In this document: one piece after another, positions 38,734 to 49,247 of the stretch | Layout of the letters: each line of letters starts with the position of its first letter | How positions within the stretch are numbered: the first letter of the stretch is position 1 | Origin: Bog-756 sp963835465 | Lineage (GTDB): Bacteria > Actinomycetota > Acidimicrobiia > Acidimicrobiales > RAAP-2 | Direction of reading: 5' to 3' | DNA length: 64,000 nucleotides | Assembly: GCA_963835465.1 (NCBI GenBank) | Contig: CAWIFR010000004.1 | Span: forward strand, 124,001-188,000 | Translations under genes and position numbers: made by a program | The notes under the pieces: generated by a model | The model's database searches: none | Told to the model about the DNA's origin: nothing | What the model saw: only the letters and a program-made list of their open reading frames with translations

Positions 38734-39729
38734 GTGCTGGTCGACACCACACTCGGCCCGCTGGAGGGCGCCGCCGCCGGCGCCCGGTCGGCCGAGGCGG
38801 AGGGATACGACGGCGTCTTCTCGGGCGAGGTCAGCAGTGACCCGTTCCTGCCCATCGCCGTCGCCGCAGAAGCCACCGAGCGCATCGAGCTCGGCACGTC
38901 GATCGCCGTGGCCTTTGCCCGTTCCCCGATGTCGTTGGCATATACGGCGTACGACCTGCAGCGGTTCAGCGGCGGACGATTCGCCCTTGGCATCGGCTCA
39001 CAGGTGAAGGCTCACATCACCCGGCGCTTCTCCATGCCCTGGGGCCGCCCGGCACCCCAGATGCGGGAGTTCATCCTGGCCATGCGCGCCGCTTGGGGGA
39101 GCTGGTCCCAGGGTGAGGCACTTGCATTCGAAGGCGAGTACTACCGCCACACGCTGATGCCTCCTGAGTTCGTCCCCGCAGCGCACCCCTTCGGGGAACC
39201 GGCGGTGTTTCTGGCCGGGGTGGGCCAGGCGATGACCCGGGTGGCCGGTGAGGTCGCCGACGGTTTCCTGTGCCACGGATTCACGACCGAGCGTTGGATC
39301 CGCGAGCACACGGTCCCGGCGCTCGTCGAAGGGCGCCGACGCGCGGGGAAGTCACTGGAGGGGTTCACCGTCAAGGCCGCCGTCTATGTGGCCACCGGCA
39401 GCGATGAGGCGATCGAGGTCGCAGCAGCTGACATCCGGACTCATCTGGCTTTCTATGCTTCGACTCCGGCGTACCGGCCGGTGCTCGACCTCCACGGCTG
39501 GGGCGAGGTGGGCGCAGAGCTCACCAGGATGTCGAAAGCCGGTCGATGGGCCGAGATGAGCGGTCTGATCGACGATGACATGCTGCACACGTTCGCCATC
39601 GTGGCCCCAATGGAGGATGTGCCCGAACTGTTGGCCCGCAGGTGCGCGGGCATCGTCACCCGGGTCTCATTCATCTCGCTGACGCCGCCATCAGAACTTG
39701 TCGAGGCCGTGCGACGTATTGGGCCTTGA
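38734..39729 (+). CDS. F420-dependent luciferase-like (LLM) oxidoreductase, TIGR03617-like
   Basis: 331 residues from GTG 38734. The TIM-barrel luciferase fold shows in EAEGYDGVFSGEVSSDPFL, AERIELGTSIAVAFARSP-like strand-loop, FSGGRFALGIGSQVKAH and GEPAVFLAGVGQAMTRVAGE. This matches TIGR03617 proteins of mycobacteria and relatives, which use cofactor F420. The substrate is unknown. It starts 1 bp after the crotonase stop and is followed by a convergent tRNA gene. Confidence 0.85.
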   Translation: MLVDTTLGPLEGAAAGARSAEAEGYDGVFSGEVSSDPFLPIAVAAEATERIELGTSIAVAFARSPMSLAYTAYDLQRFSGGRFALGIGSQVKAHITRRFSMPWGRPAPQMREFILAMRAAWGSWSQGEALAFEGEYYRHTLMPPEFVPAAHPFGEPAVFLAGVGQAMTRVAGEVADGFLCHGFTTERWIREHTVPALVEGRRRAGKSLEGFTVKAAVYVATGSDEAIEVAAADIRTHLAFYASTPAYRPVLDLHGWGEVGAELTRMSKAGRWAEMSGLIDDDMLHTFAIVAPMEDVPELLARRCAGIVTRVSFISLTPPSELVEAVRRIGP

Positions 39730-39773
39730 GTGCCGACGGCCTTCGGCATTTCGTCGATCTCCCGCCCGTTCCG

Positions 39774-39849
39774 TGGTGCGCCCCCCCGGACTCGAACCCA
39801 GGAACCTTCAGATTAAGAATCTGATGCTCTACCGTTGAGCTAGGGGCGC
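39774..39849 (-). tRNA. tRNA-Lys (anticodon CUU)
   Basis: The minus strand reads GCGCCCC acceptor, GCTC-AACGGTAGA-GCAT D arm, anticodon stem TCAGA/TCTGA with loop TTCTTAA (anticodon CTT), T arm with GGTTCGAGTCC, GGGGCGC acceptor strand, discriminator A and an encoded CCA. All arms pair. It lies about 590 bp from the divergently oriented lysS. Confidence 0.95.
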
Positions 39850-39894
39850 CCGAGCAGCATAAGAGTCGACCAGGCGAGCGTCAACGTCGTTGGG

Positions 39895-40354
39895 TCAATC
39901 AGGGGATGGGCGGCGTCCACGTGTCTCACCAGCTCCCCCTCCTGCAGTTGGTCGCATCCTTGCCCAACAGTCGGTTCGGAGTTGGTAGTAGTCGTAGGCC
40001 TGGTTGATCACGGTGAAGGCGGTGACACAGAAGACCAGGGCGAGGATCGGGAAGATCCGTAGGGCCCAGTGCGCGTTTCCCCAGCCCGAGGGATGGTCAG
40101 GAACGAGAACCACAGGAGCCGGCCTACAGGTAGAAGGACACCGGGAACTCGTCTGGCACCAGGTTGAAGACCTGAATGACCAAGCCGGTCAGGACGGTCA
40201 GGACAATGCTGGCCGGGATCCCGATGACCAACTGGCACGTCCAGGCCCCGTCGTGCCATCCCACCGAAAGAACCACCGACGCCAGAGCCACGATGACTAC
40301 TGTCAGCGGGAACCAACCGGTGATCAGATCGATATCGACGGCAGGGGTGACCAT
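39895..40354 (-). pseudogene. N-terminal membrane domain of an antigen-85-like esterase, truncated and frameshifted
   Basis: From ATG 40354: DLITGWFPLTVVIVALASVV and IVLTVLTGLVIQVFNLVPDE (two helices), a frame change near 40130, then HWALRIFPILALVFCVTAFT and VINQAYDYY, with LLGKDATN in another frame just after. This is the N-terminal membrane domain of the esterase family whose C-terminal half lies at 33018-33628. The catalytic hydrolase part is absent; the tRNA-Lys gene starts 45 bp beyond. Confidence 0.6.
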
Positions 40355-40438
40355 GGATTCCGCTCTAAGCTAATCAGCGCTCATCTTTGGTGTTGGGATC
40401 CGCCGTCGCAGGGAGTTCAGAGGAAGAGAGCAGCACCG

Positions 40439-41963
40439 TGACCGACGAGTCCGAATCGAGCACCGAGGAGTCCGAGGCCGAGCACCTTGGAGTCATTGAG
40501 TGCGGATCGCCGGAGGAAGCGGGAGGTGCTGGCGGCCGAGGGGATCGACCCGTACCCCCTCCGATTCGACCGGACAGCTACCGCCGCCGAGTTGCACAAG
40601 CGGCACGGCGGTCTAGACCCCGACGTCCGTACCGGTGACGATGGTGAGGATGGCTGGGAGGTTGACCAGCATCCGTGGTCACGGCAAGCTCAGCGTTCGC
40701 CACCCTCCAGGACGTGAGCGGTTCGGTGCAGCTGCTGATGCAGGCCTCGACCCTTTCCGAGCAGGCCAAGACGGTCCTGGCCAACGCCGACCTGGGCGAC
40801 TGGATCGGGGCCGAGGGCGAGGCTGTTACCAGCCGGCGAGGTGAGCTGTCGGTGGACGTGGTGGAGCTGTGGCTGCTGTCGAAGGCGCTGCGTCCTCTGC
40901 CCGACAAGTGGCACGGACTGACCACCACCGACACCCGTTACCGCCAGCGGGAGATCGACCTCCTGGCCAACGCCGACTCTCGGCAGGTATTCGACACCCG
41001 GTTCAAGGCCATCGCCGCATTGCGCAAGCAGCTCGATGCTCGAGGAGTTCGTCGAGGTCGACACGCCCGATCCTCCAGCCCCAGGCGGGAGGGGCCCTCG
41101 CTCGGCCGTTCATGACCCATTCCAATGCCCTCGACATCGACCTCAGCCTACGGATCGCCCCCGAGCTCTATCTGAAGCGCCTGGTCGTCGGCGGCTATGA
41201 GCGGGTCTTCGAGATCGCCCGCAACTTCCGCAACGAGGGCATCGACACTCGCCACAGCCCTGAGTTCACCGCGCTGGAGGCGTACCGGGCCTTCGGTGAT
41301 GTCAACGACGGCATGGACCTGACCGAACGCCTGGTGGTCGAGGCGGCCCGGTCGGCTACCGGGCGACTCACCTTCACCGTTGGTGACCGCGCCATCGACC
41401 TGACCCCTCCTTGGCCTCGGCGTCAGCTGCTGGATTGGCTCGAGGAAGTCGTCGGGCGGCGTCTGCATCCGTCCGATCCGGTCGAGGATGTGCGGGCCGT
41501 GTGTCAGGAGCACGATGTCGACTTCCTGCCCGAGTGGGGCTCGGGCAAGCTCATCTTCGAGCTCTACGACACGATTCTCCTGCCCACTGTGGTCGATCCG
41601 GTGTTCGTGGTCGGCTTCCCTGTCGAGGTATCGCCCCTCGCCCGCCAGACCCCGGAGGATCCGAGCATGGCCGCCCGATTCGAGCTGGCCATCGACGCCA
41701 AGGAGTTCGCCAACGGGTACAGCGAGCTCAATATTCCCGAGGAGCAGCAGGAGCGGTTCCTGGGCGAGGCCGAGGCGGTGGAGCGGGGCGACCTCGAGGC
41801 CCACCCGGCCGATCTGGCCTTCATCCGAGCCCTCGAGTACGGGTTACCCCCGACGTCGGGCATCGGCATCGGTGTCGACCGCCTGGTGATGCTCATCACC
41901 GAGGTCGAAGCCATCCGCGACGTGATCCTCTTCCCGATGATGCGGCCGGAGGCCACCAGTTGA
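40439..41963 (+). CDS. lysS: Lysyl-tRNA synthetase (class II), several frameshifts
   Basis: GTG 40439 gives an acidic leader, then ADRRRKREVLAAEGIDPYPL in a second frame. OB-fold segments include AGRLTSIRGHGKL and FATLQDVSGSVQLLMQ. The catalytic core has TDTRYRQREIDLL, motif 2 FEIARNFRNEGIDTRHSPEFT and motif 3 GIGIGVDRLVMLI. Frame changes lie near 40485, 40640, 40690, 41045 and 41072; 41100-41963 is intact. It charges tRNA-Lys with lysine in the cytosol. The stop overlaps the TTG start of the lysyltransferase fusion (TTGA), so the two are translationally coupled. Confidence 0.9.
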
Positions 41964-44935
41964 CCGACGTGGTCGAGGAGGCACTCGCCCCCGTGGACCT
42001 GGCCGCCGAGGCGGACTTGGTCATCGAGGCCGAGGACGGGCACCCTTCCCGACTTCCTCATCGATGAGGAGGTCGAGATCGAGCTCCCCGCGGGCAGCCG
42101 GACCGTGGTGGTCAGCGATCTCCACCTTCCGACGGTGGCCACCGAGACCTCGATCGCCGTGGCCGAGGAACTGGCCGCATTGGTTCGAGGTATGACGGGA
42201 CCCGCGGCCTTCGTGGTTGCCGGCGACGGGTTCGAGATGCTGGCCGGACCGCCCGAGGTCGGTCGGATACTCGACGTCCACCCCCGGTTCACCGAGGCGG
42301 TGGCAGCCTTCGCCGCCGGGGCCGACCACCATCTGGTGGTGCTGTCGGGAAACCACGACGGCCAACTGGCCTGGGACGGCACCGCTGTCTCCATCCTGAG
42401 GGATCGGCTGGGCGTCCAGCAGTTCGCCCTCAAGCTGAACCTGGTGGTCGGCTACCGACCACGGGGCCCAGCGGGTGCGGGTGGTCCACGGCAACCAGGT
42501 CGACCCCTACAACACCTTCGAGGATCCGTGGTCCCCGGTGGACACCCCGTTCGGCCACCACGTGGTCCGGGACCTCCTACCCGAGCTCGAGTCCCGCCAG
42601 TCCCCGGGCTCGCTCCTCGAAGGGGTGCAGTGGCTGGACGGCGACATGGCCGACTTCATCGGATCGCGGCTGTTCTACCGCAAGATCGTGGGCAAGCTGT
42701 GGCTGGCCGCCGTCCCCTTCGTCGCCATCCTTCTCCTCCGCCTCCTGACCTTCCTGCCCGGGGTCCGGCCGCTGCTCCACCATCATGCGGAGCGGTGGCT
42801 GCTCGGCTTCGGCCTGCTGGTGGCCTTCATCATCGTCGTGGCCGGGGTGGCAGCCGGCGCCACCTTGCTGCGGGTCAATCGGGCCCTGCGGGAGTCGGCG
42901 GTGAGCGCACGCTCCGACCCGGCCACGCACAATGCGCCGGCCCGGGCCGAGGCGGCGCGGCTGGTGACCCAAGGTTACGCCGGAATGATCTCGGGCCACA
43001 CCCATGAGCCTGAGCTGTCGGTGGTGGGAACCGGCTTTTACGCCAACACCGGGAGTGGAACCGCCTCAGTGAAGGGCCGGCACTCCCGATTCCGCCTTCC
43101 GCACCCCTTCGTCACCGTCCACCGGTTCTCCTATGTAGAGATGACGGGCCACGCCGTGCTCGAGCTCAAGCTGTCGCTGCGCGAGGTTCCGGTCCGCTCT
43201 CCGGTCCTGTTGGAGCGGCTGGCCCAGGCCAGGACCAAAGTGGACATGTCCACCACCACCCAGGTCGCGGCCCTCCCCAACGGTCCGACGTGGCCGCTCG
43301 ACGATTCGGGTCTGAAGCGGTGGGTCGTTCGGCGTCGTGTGCGTCGAGTGGCGGCCGTCGTCCTGTTGGCCTCCGGCGTGCTAAATGTGATCTTCGCCGC
43401 CCTCTGGAACGTCCAGAGCACCCGCCCGGTCGATCTCTGGCTTCCCTTCGGCGTCCACCCGCTATCAGTCCCCGAGGCTCTTGTCGGAGGGCTGGCCCTG
43501 TGCGGCCTGGCCCGGGGCGTTCGTCGCGGCCTCAGGCCGGTTTGGGTGGCCACCATCGTCGTCCTGGTCGCCACCACCACCGACCGACTGGTGACCGGGC
43601 ACTCCCGTGGCGGGTCGACCCTGGGTTTGCTGTTCTGCCTGTGGCTGCTCGTCGAGCATCAGCACTTCCGGATCAAGCCCACCGGAGTCTCGCGGATGTT
43701 CATCTGGGCCGCGGCCGTCGGTCTGGTCGTCATCGGCGCTACCGCCGGGATCGGCAATGTGGTCGGGAGCGGGCCATCGCAGCCACGCCGATGTGGCCTT
43801 CTTGCTGGTCGTGGTCCTCGTCTTGGCGGCCCTGCTCCTCATCGCCGTACCCGGCCGTGAGTCCCGTCGGACGGGCACGGCCCGGGAGGAGGCCTTCGAA
43901 CGGGCCCGCACGATCATCGAGACCCATGGCGGCGACACACTGGACTATTTCGCCCTCCGCGACGACAAATCGTGGTTCTTCACCGGGGAGTCGCTGGTGG
44001 CCTACTCGGTGATCAACGGGGTGATGCTCGTATCCCCCGATCCCATCGGCCCACCGCAGGACCGGGCGGAGGTGTGGTCCGATGTCATGGACATGGCTCA
44101 GGCCAACAACTGGCAGCCCTCGGTGCTGGCCGCCTCCCAGTCGTGGCTCGGCATCTACCGGGCTGCTGGGTTGGTCGACCACTACATCGGCGACGAGGCC
44201 ATCGTGGATGCCACCCAGTTCAGTCTCAAGGGCAAGTCGATGAAGTCTCTGCGGGGTGCCTACAACAGGATGAAGAAGGCGGGCTGCCGGGTCGAGTGCT
44301 ACCAGTCGACCGACGCGGTGAGTGACCAGCTGAAGGGCCAACTGCTGGAGCTGATGACCGAGACCCGGCAAGGCGAGGCCGAGCGCGGCTATTCGATGAC
44401 GCTCAGTCGGATCTTTGATCCCCGTGACCAGGGGCTACTGCTGGCCGTTTGCTTCGACCCCGACAACCGGCCCCTGGCCTTCAACCAGTACGTCCCCTCG
44501 TCCAAGGTCGACGGCTACTCGCTCGACCTGATGCGCAGGACCAGCGATCCCGACGCCCCCAACGGGCTGACCGACTTCGTGATCATCGAGACGCTGCAGT
44601 GGATGGCCGAGCGCGGGCTGCGTGGCCTCGGCCTCAATTTCGCCACTATGCGGGCCGTGGTGGCTGGTGAGTCCGCTGATGGTCCCTGGACCTCGCTCGA
44701 GCGCAACGTGCTGCATCACTTCAGCGAGACGTTGCAGATCGAGTCACTCTGGCACTTCAACCAGAAGTACGATCCGCTGTGGAACCCCCGATATGTAGTT
44801 ACGGGCCCCTTCCTCCCGCTGGCGCGGAGCAGCCTGGCCATCGCCCGTGCCGAGGCGGTTACGGAGATCCCAGTGGTGGGTGGCCTGCTGAAGACCCATG
44901 AGCCGGCCCACACCATGTCGGTCGAGCCGGAGTAG
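41960..44935 (+). CDS. Fusion: calcineurin-like metallophosphoesterase + membrane region + MprF/LysX-type DUF2156 domain (frameshifts)
   Basis: TTG 41960 overlaps the lysS stop. N-terminal motifs: VVVSDLHL, VVAGDGFEML, LSGNHD, VHGNQVDPYN and ISGHTHEPEL, a complete two-metal phosphoesterase set, with two membrane helices (about 42,700-42,900) between the last two. Four or five further helices follow (43,340-43,860), then the DUF2156 aminoacyl-phospholipid synthase domain with DDKSWFFTGESLVAYSV, SLRGAYNRMKKAG, GYSMTLSRIFD and GLRGLGLNFATM. Frame changes near 42045, 42465 and 43775 are bridged. The DUF2156 domain would transfer lysine from Lys-tRNA to phosphatidylglycerol at the inner membrane face. 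Confidence 0.82.
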
Positions 44936-45021
44936 TCCGGTACCGGCGCTTCGGCGGAGCAGCCGGAGCTGGGATAAGAGCGCAGGGCCTATGGTGCCGG
45001 TCCGGGTAAGGACGGCGGCGG

Positions 45022-46243
45022 TCAGGATCCGAAGCGCACGTCGCGGTTCTCGGGTCCGGCCGCCCGCTCCGCACTGCGGCGAGCCTCACTCCAACCCTCC
45101 GGGGTGTCGGCCTGGTGCGCCCGGGCCACGATCTCCTCGACCAACTCGGCCCGCCGTTTGGCGCTGGCCGCCGCCTGGGTGGCGTCCTTGGCCCGCTCGG
45201 TCACCCGGGGTGCGGCCTCGGCGGCCTGCTCGGCCTTCCGTTTGGCATCCTCGGACTTGCGGGCGGCAGCGGCCGCGGCCTGTTCGGCCTCGCGAGCCGC
45301 CTTGGCCGTCTCCTGCACGGCCCGCTGCGCCTCTTCGACTGCCTCTTGGGCTTCGTCAGCCAGGCGCTGCGCCTCTTTGGCAGCCTGGTCCAGCTGCGTG
45401 GCGGACTGGCGGACCTCGGCCGCCTTCTGCATGGTCTGCGCCATCTCGGACACCACCAAGGCCGCCTTGGCCGCCTCCTGCCAGGCCTCCGGGGTGCCCG
45501 TGGATTCGGCCTTGGCGACGGCCTGTTCGGTGCGTTCGGCCCAGCGGCTGGTCCCATCGGCCGCTTCGGGCGCCGTCTCGGCGGCCTTGTCGGCTTTGTC
45601 CTCGTTGTCGTCGCCTGTCGTACCGGCCGGCACCTTCTCGGAGGTGCCGGAAACGGGAGCGGCGGCCACTACCTGGGCCGGGGACTCGGCGTCAGCATCT
45701 TCGGGGGTAGGGACAGGCTGGTCCATCGTGGGGATTCTCGTTTCGGTTTGGGCGGGGACGGCGGCGGTGGGTGGCTGGGGTGGGGTGACCGTGGTGGCTT
45801 GGGCGTCGGAGAGCAACCGGCTCCCGAGCAGCGGCGTCGGGGCCGGCGTGTCGCTGCCCAACCGCGGCGGGCGGTGCGGGTGGACCGGAGGAGATCACCT
45901 CGGCGGCGGAGCCCGCCGGTGGCGCGGTGGCGGCCGGGGCCTCGCTCGGCTCGGGGGCAACCGGGGGCGGAGGGCCCACCCTCATGGTCTGCCCGGTGAG
46001 GTGGAAGCCGTCCCAGTAGCGCATCAGGCCGGGATCCTTGGTGTCGGGGTACCACCCCGCTGAGGACTGCTCCTCCATGGTGACGGCGGGAGCTGGCGGT
46101 TCGACTGCCGCCACCGGCTCAGCCGGAGGCTCGCTCGGGCGGGGATCGTTCGAAAAGAACTGGGCGAATTCGTCCGCGGCGTTCGGCGTTTCGTCGTCGT
46201 CGGCCTTCCGCTTCGGGTGCCGTGCAAAGGGTCTCAATGCCAT
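45022..46243 (-). CDS. DUF2510 protein with Ala/Glu-rich coiled coil, one frameshift
   Basis: ATG 46243. The N-terminus is basic then acidic, and SAGWYPDTKDPGLMRYWDG (about residues 60-78) is the DUF2510 signature. A Pro/Ala linker leads to a frame change near 45865 and then a 200-residue helix rich in Ala, Glu, Lys and Gln (AQRLADEAQEAVEEAQRA) with heptad spacing, so a long coiled coil is expected. The end carries WSEARRSAERAAG. DUF2510 proteins are often membrane-associated; no membrane helix is seen here. Function unknown. Confidence 0.75.
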
Positions 46244-46451
46244 ACCTCCTGTTTCGTCACATGCGTCTGGTTCCTTGAGCAGTTCACCATGTCCTTTGGT
46301 TGTCTTTTACCTACCGACCCGCGTCGGGCCTGTCGGCCCGTGTGGACCCCACGGGGAGCGGCCGTGTCGGGCCTGTGGAAAGTGGAATCGCGGGCGTGCG
46401 CTACTCAAGTCGGCTCCCGATCTGGCCGATACGACCGAGGTGACAGGACTG

Positions 46452-47288
46452 ATGGGGACGCCTTCGGGCATCACAACGAGTATCCCAGCCCCCCAGCTGG
46501 GGTTGGGTGGCATACCCAGTCTGGCTTTCCAGCCTGCAGTGGACCTGGCCACCGGGCGACTACTGGGTTTCGAGGCCCTCCTCCGCTGCCACGATGCGTC
46601 CGGCGGCAACATCCCTCCCGACGTGCTCATCCCCTGGGCCGAGGCCCACGGGCACATGAATGAGCTCAACGAGTGGGTGCTCAGCGAGGCCTGTAGTCAG
46701 GCTTCTCGCTGGCCATCGGACCTGCAGCTAGCCGTCAACTGCTCGGTCTTCCAGCTCCGGCGGGGCACGGCCGCGGTGGCCGCGGCGACCGCTCTAGAGC
46801 GCTCCGGGCTGAATCCGGACCGGCTGACCGTCGAGGTCACCGAGGTGTCGGTCTCCGACGACGATGCCGCCGAGGACCTGCAGGTCATGACCCGATTGGG
46901 CATCCAGCTCACCGTCGACGATGTGGGATCGGACTTCTCCGTGCTGGAGAACCTCCGACAGGCCGTAGTCAATACGGTGAAAATTGACGCCGGGCTCATC
47001 GCCGGACTCACCGATCCTGACGGTCAGAGCCGAGCGGTGGTGGCGTCGATCGTGAAGCTGAGCCGGTCGCTGGGATTCTGTACCGTGGCCGAAGCGGTCG
47101 AGACCGGTGAACAGGTGGCCATACTTCGGGAACTCGGGGCCGAGACAGCTCAGGGCTACTTCTTCTCCGCGCCACTGACTGCTCAGGAGGCCTGCGACCT
47201 GGCGAATATGGACCCGCACCCCTGCTTTGCCCTGACGCTGCCACCGCTGCCCTCATTGCCGAAGATGACAACTCCGGGAAGCGCCTGA
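46452..47288 (+). CDS. EAL-domain protein (c-di-GMP phosphodiesterase candidate)
   Basis: 278 residues from ATG 46452; an earlier open frame from 46038 overlaps the divergent DUF2510 gene. EALLR at about residues 41-45, NCSVFQL, VEVTEVSV, VDDVGSDFSVLENL, VKIDAGLI and AEAVETGEQ, then AQGYFFSAPL keep the Glu, Asn, Glu, Asp-Asp, Lys and Glu metal and catalytic positions. DDVGS replaces DDFGT, a mild change. It is a stand-alone EAL domain without GGDEF or sensor, so it is probably regulated by expression. It would hydrolyse c-di-GMP in the cytosol. Confidence 0.87.
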   Translation: MGTPSGITTSIPAPQLGLGGIPSLAFQPAVDLATGRLLGFEALLRCHDASGGNIPPDVLIPWAEAHGHMNELNEWVLSEACSQASRWPSDLQLAVNCSVFQLRRGTAAVAAATALERSGLNPDRLTVEVTEVSVSDDDAAEDLQVMTRLGIQLTVDDVGSDFSVLENLRQAVVNTVKIDAGLIAGLTDPDGQSRAVVASIVKLSRSLGFCTVAEAVETGEQVAILRELGAETAQGYFFSAPLTAQEACDLANMDPHPCFALTLPPLPSLPKMTTPGSA

Positions 47289-47422
47289 GGCAGTCCTGGC
47301 GGATGGTCCCCGGCTGGGGCCCGCGGAGCCCAACCGGAGGCGCCCCAACTTGGCGGAGGAACGGCGATGCGGGCCATCGGCTGCTTTGCCACAACCGACT
47401 TCGAGCTCGCTTGGGTGTGAAG

Positions 47423-47713
47423 CTAGTGGGTGCGTGGTCGGTGTTTGGCCAGCCGGGCCCGCAGACCCCGAGGGTGCTCCCCCCTACGAAGTCGATCGAG
47501 ATAGGCATCCGCCTCCTCCTGGGTCAGCTCTCCCGATCGAATGGCGCCGTCCATCTGGGCGCTGGCATGGCGGGCCCGCACCGTCCCCATCGCCGCATCG
47601 AATGCAGGCGTCCCGGCGGTCTCCCGCAGGCGAGCTGCTTCGCCTTCGGTCACCCGCCCGGCGTCGACCATCTTGTCCAACTGGTGATGATGAGCTTCTC
47701 GTTCATGGGTCAC
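47423..47713 (-). CDS. Small SHOCT-like protein
   Basis: 96 residues from GTG 47713, preceded by AGAGGT. N-terminal MTHEREAHHHQLDKMVDAG is His-rich, and the C-terminal helix-turn-helix IRSGELTQEEADAYLDRLRRG resembles a SHOCT-type oligomerisation motif. The family role is unknown. It lies 40 bp downstream of the permease-YHS gene, so it may belong to the metal locus; the His cluster could bind metal. Confidence 0.6.
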   Translation of the reverse strand: MTHEREAHHHQLDKMVDAGRVTEGEAARLRETAGTPAFDAAMGTVRARHASAQMDGAIRSGELTQEEADAYLDRLRRGEHPRGLRARLAKHRPRTH

Positions 47714-47753
47714 ACCTCTCGCATAATCGGTGCCGGTTGATGGGAAAATGGGC

Positions 47754-49247
47754 TCACGGGGCGGAGGAAGCAGAAACGTAAGTGGTCGGGTCAGCGGTGA
47801 ATGCCTCGGCGCATCCCGAGCAACAGAAGTAGAAGTCCGTTCCATCGTGACCTCGATGTACGGCCCGGACCGGGTCGACCGTCATGCCGCAAACGGGGTC
47901 GACGGCATTGGCGGCGTGGGCAGGCGCATCAGGGTACGGGGTGTGGGCCGTCGCGCTCCGCTCCCGTAGGTACTTCGCCGGGTCGGCACTGAATCGATGC
48001 CGGCAGTGGTCGGAGCAGAAGTAGACGGCGTGTCCGTCGTGGACGACCGAAGCCGGTGCGTTTCCCGTCTGGACCTGCATGCCACATACCGGATCGAGCG
48101 CGTAGCCGCTCCCACCACCCAGGCGCTCACGATTCCGGTAGGTCCAGTAGAGGAGCCCGAACAGGGCGAGGAACGCGATGTTCAGGTACGTCGTGTAGTT
48201 CCACTGGAAGTGGGCGGGGGCGATGGTGACGGGCCGGGCCGTCGGGATGGCGCCGAAGGCGCCGAAGATCCCCTCGGTGATCAGGCCCGCTGTCGACATC
48301 ACCGCCCAGAACAGCGCCAGCATTCGCAGGGTCATCCGGGTGCCGTAGTACCGGCGGTAGATCAGCAGCAGCGGAAGGGCGATGAGGTCGGCAAAGATGA
48401 ACGAGATCACCCCGCCGAAGGAAATCCCGCCGCTCCACAGGGCGGCGGCCAGGGGCACGTTGCCGATCGAGCACACGAAGCTGATGATGGCGATGAACGG
48501 ACCGACGATGACGTTCTCGAGGCTGGTCCAAAAGCCATGGCCATGGAGGAATACTGTGTTCCACACGCTTACCGGTACGAGTACGGCGAGGAAGCCCGCC
48601 ACTGTGTAGCCGATGACCAGCTCCCGTCGGAGCATGGTGAGGTCAGCCATGGTGTAGGTGGAGGCATTGGCCCAGCCCTCCTTGCTGCGCAGCTTGGTAG
48701 CCCAAGGCTGGTGCTGGAGTTCGGCGTTCTCCTCGGGTCCGTGCTGATGCCCCGAGTTCGACTCCACTTCCAGGCGCTCCCGGGCCTGGGCGATGGCCCG
48801 GCCCCGGAACCAGAGGCTGCCGAGGACGGCCATGAGCACGATCATGATGGCGCCGCCGACGAATTCGGCAGCGGCGAACTGCCAGCCCATCAAGACGATG
48901 AGCACGATGCCGAGTTCGATGACGAGATTGGTCGAGGCGAACATGAACACTGTCGAGGCCACGAAATCGGCACCCTTGACGAACAGCGACTTGGACATGG
49001 CTGAGGCGGCGTACGAGCACGATGAGGAGACCATGCCGTACCCGCTGGCCCGGGCGATGGAAGCAGGGCCGTGGTCGCCCATCTTCTTCTGCATCGACTC
49101 GCGTGAGACGAATGCCTGGACTGCACCGGAGAGCCCGAACCCCAGCACCAGGGGCCAGAGGGTCTCCCAGAACATAAAGAAGCCCTCACGGAGGCTGCGA
49201 GCAATGTCGGTGAGGACCGGCACGCTGGCTGTGAGGGCACCGATCAC
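47754..49247 (-). CDS. DUF318-type permease fused to two YHS metal-binding domains
   Basis: 497 residues. Eight to ten membrane helices in two blocks: LWPLVLGFGLSGAVQAFVS then SSSCSYAASAMSKSLFVKG with a Cys-rich loop, a cytosolic stretch with HQHGPEENAELQHQ, and WSGGISFGGVISFIFADLI. This is the predicted-permease/ArsP-like family. Two YHS domains follow: DPVCGMQV with YFCSDHCRHRF and DPVCGMTV with FYFCCSGCAEAF. YHS domains bind copper or other soft metals. The gene starts inside the csoR stop (ATGA), so the exporter is probably under CsoR control. Confidence 0.88.
   Translation of the reverse strand: MIGALTASVPVLTDIARSLREGFFMFWETLWPLVLGFGLSGAVQAFVSRESMQKKMGDHGPASIARASGYGMVSSSCSYAASAMSKSLFVKGADFVASTVFMFASTNLVIELGIVLIVLMGWQFAAAEFVGGAIMIVLMAVLGSLWFRGRAIAQARERLEVESNSGHQHGPEENAELQHQPWATKLRSKEGWANASTYTMADLTMLRRELVIGYTVAGFLAVLVPVSVWNTVFLHGHGFWTSLENVIVGPFIAIISFVCSIGNVPLAAALWSGGISFGGVISFIFADLIALPLLLIYRRYYGTRMTLRMLALFWAVMSTAGLITEGIFGAFGAIPTARPVTIAPAHFQWNYTTYLNIAFLALFGLLYWTYRNRERLGGGSGYALDPVCGMQVQTGNAPASVVHDGHAVYFCSDHCRHRFSADPAKYLRERSATAHTPYPDAPAHAANAVDPVCGMTVDPVRAVHRGHDGTDFYFCCSGCAEAFTADPTTYVSASSAP

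Noticed and set aside
35988..38993. About 1,000-codon open frame on the minus strand
   Set aside because: It is antisense to the repeat phosphoesterase, the crotonase and the start of the LLM enzyme. Composition is typical of GC-driven shadow frames, with no domain or ribosome site.
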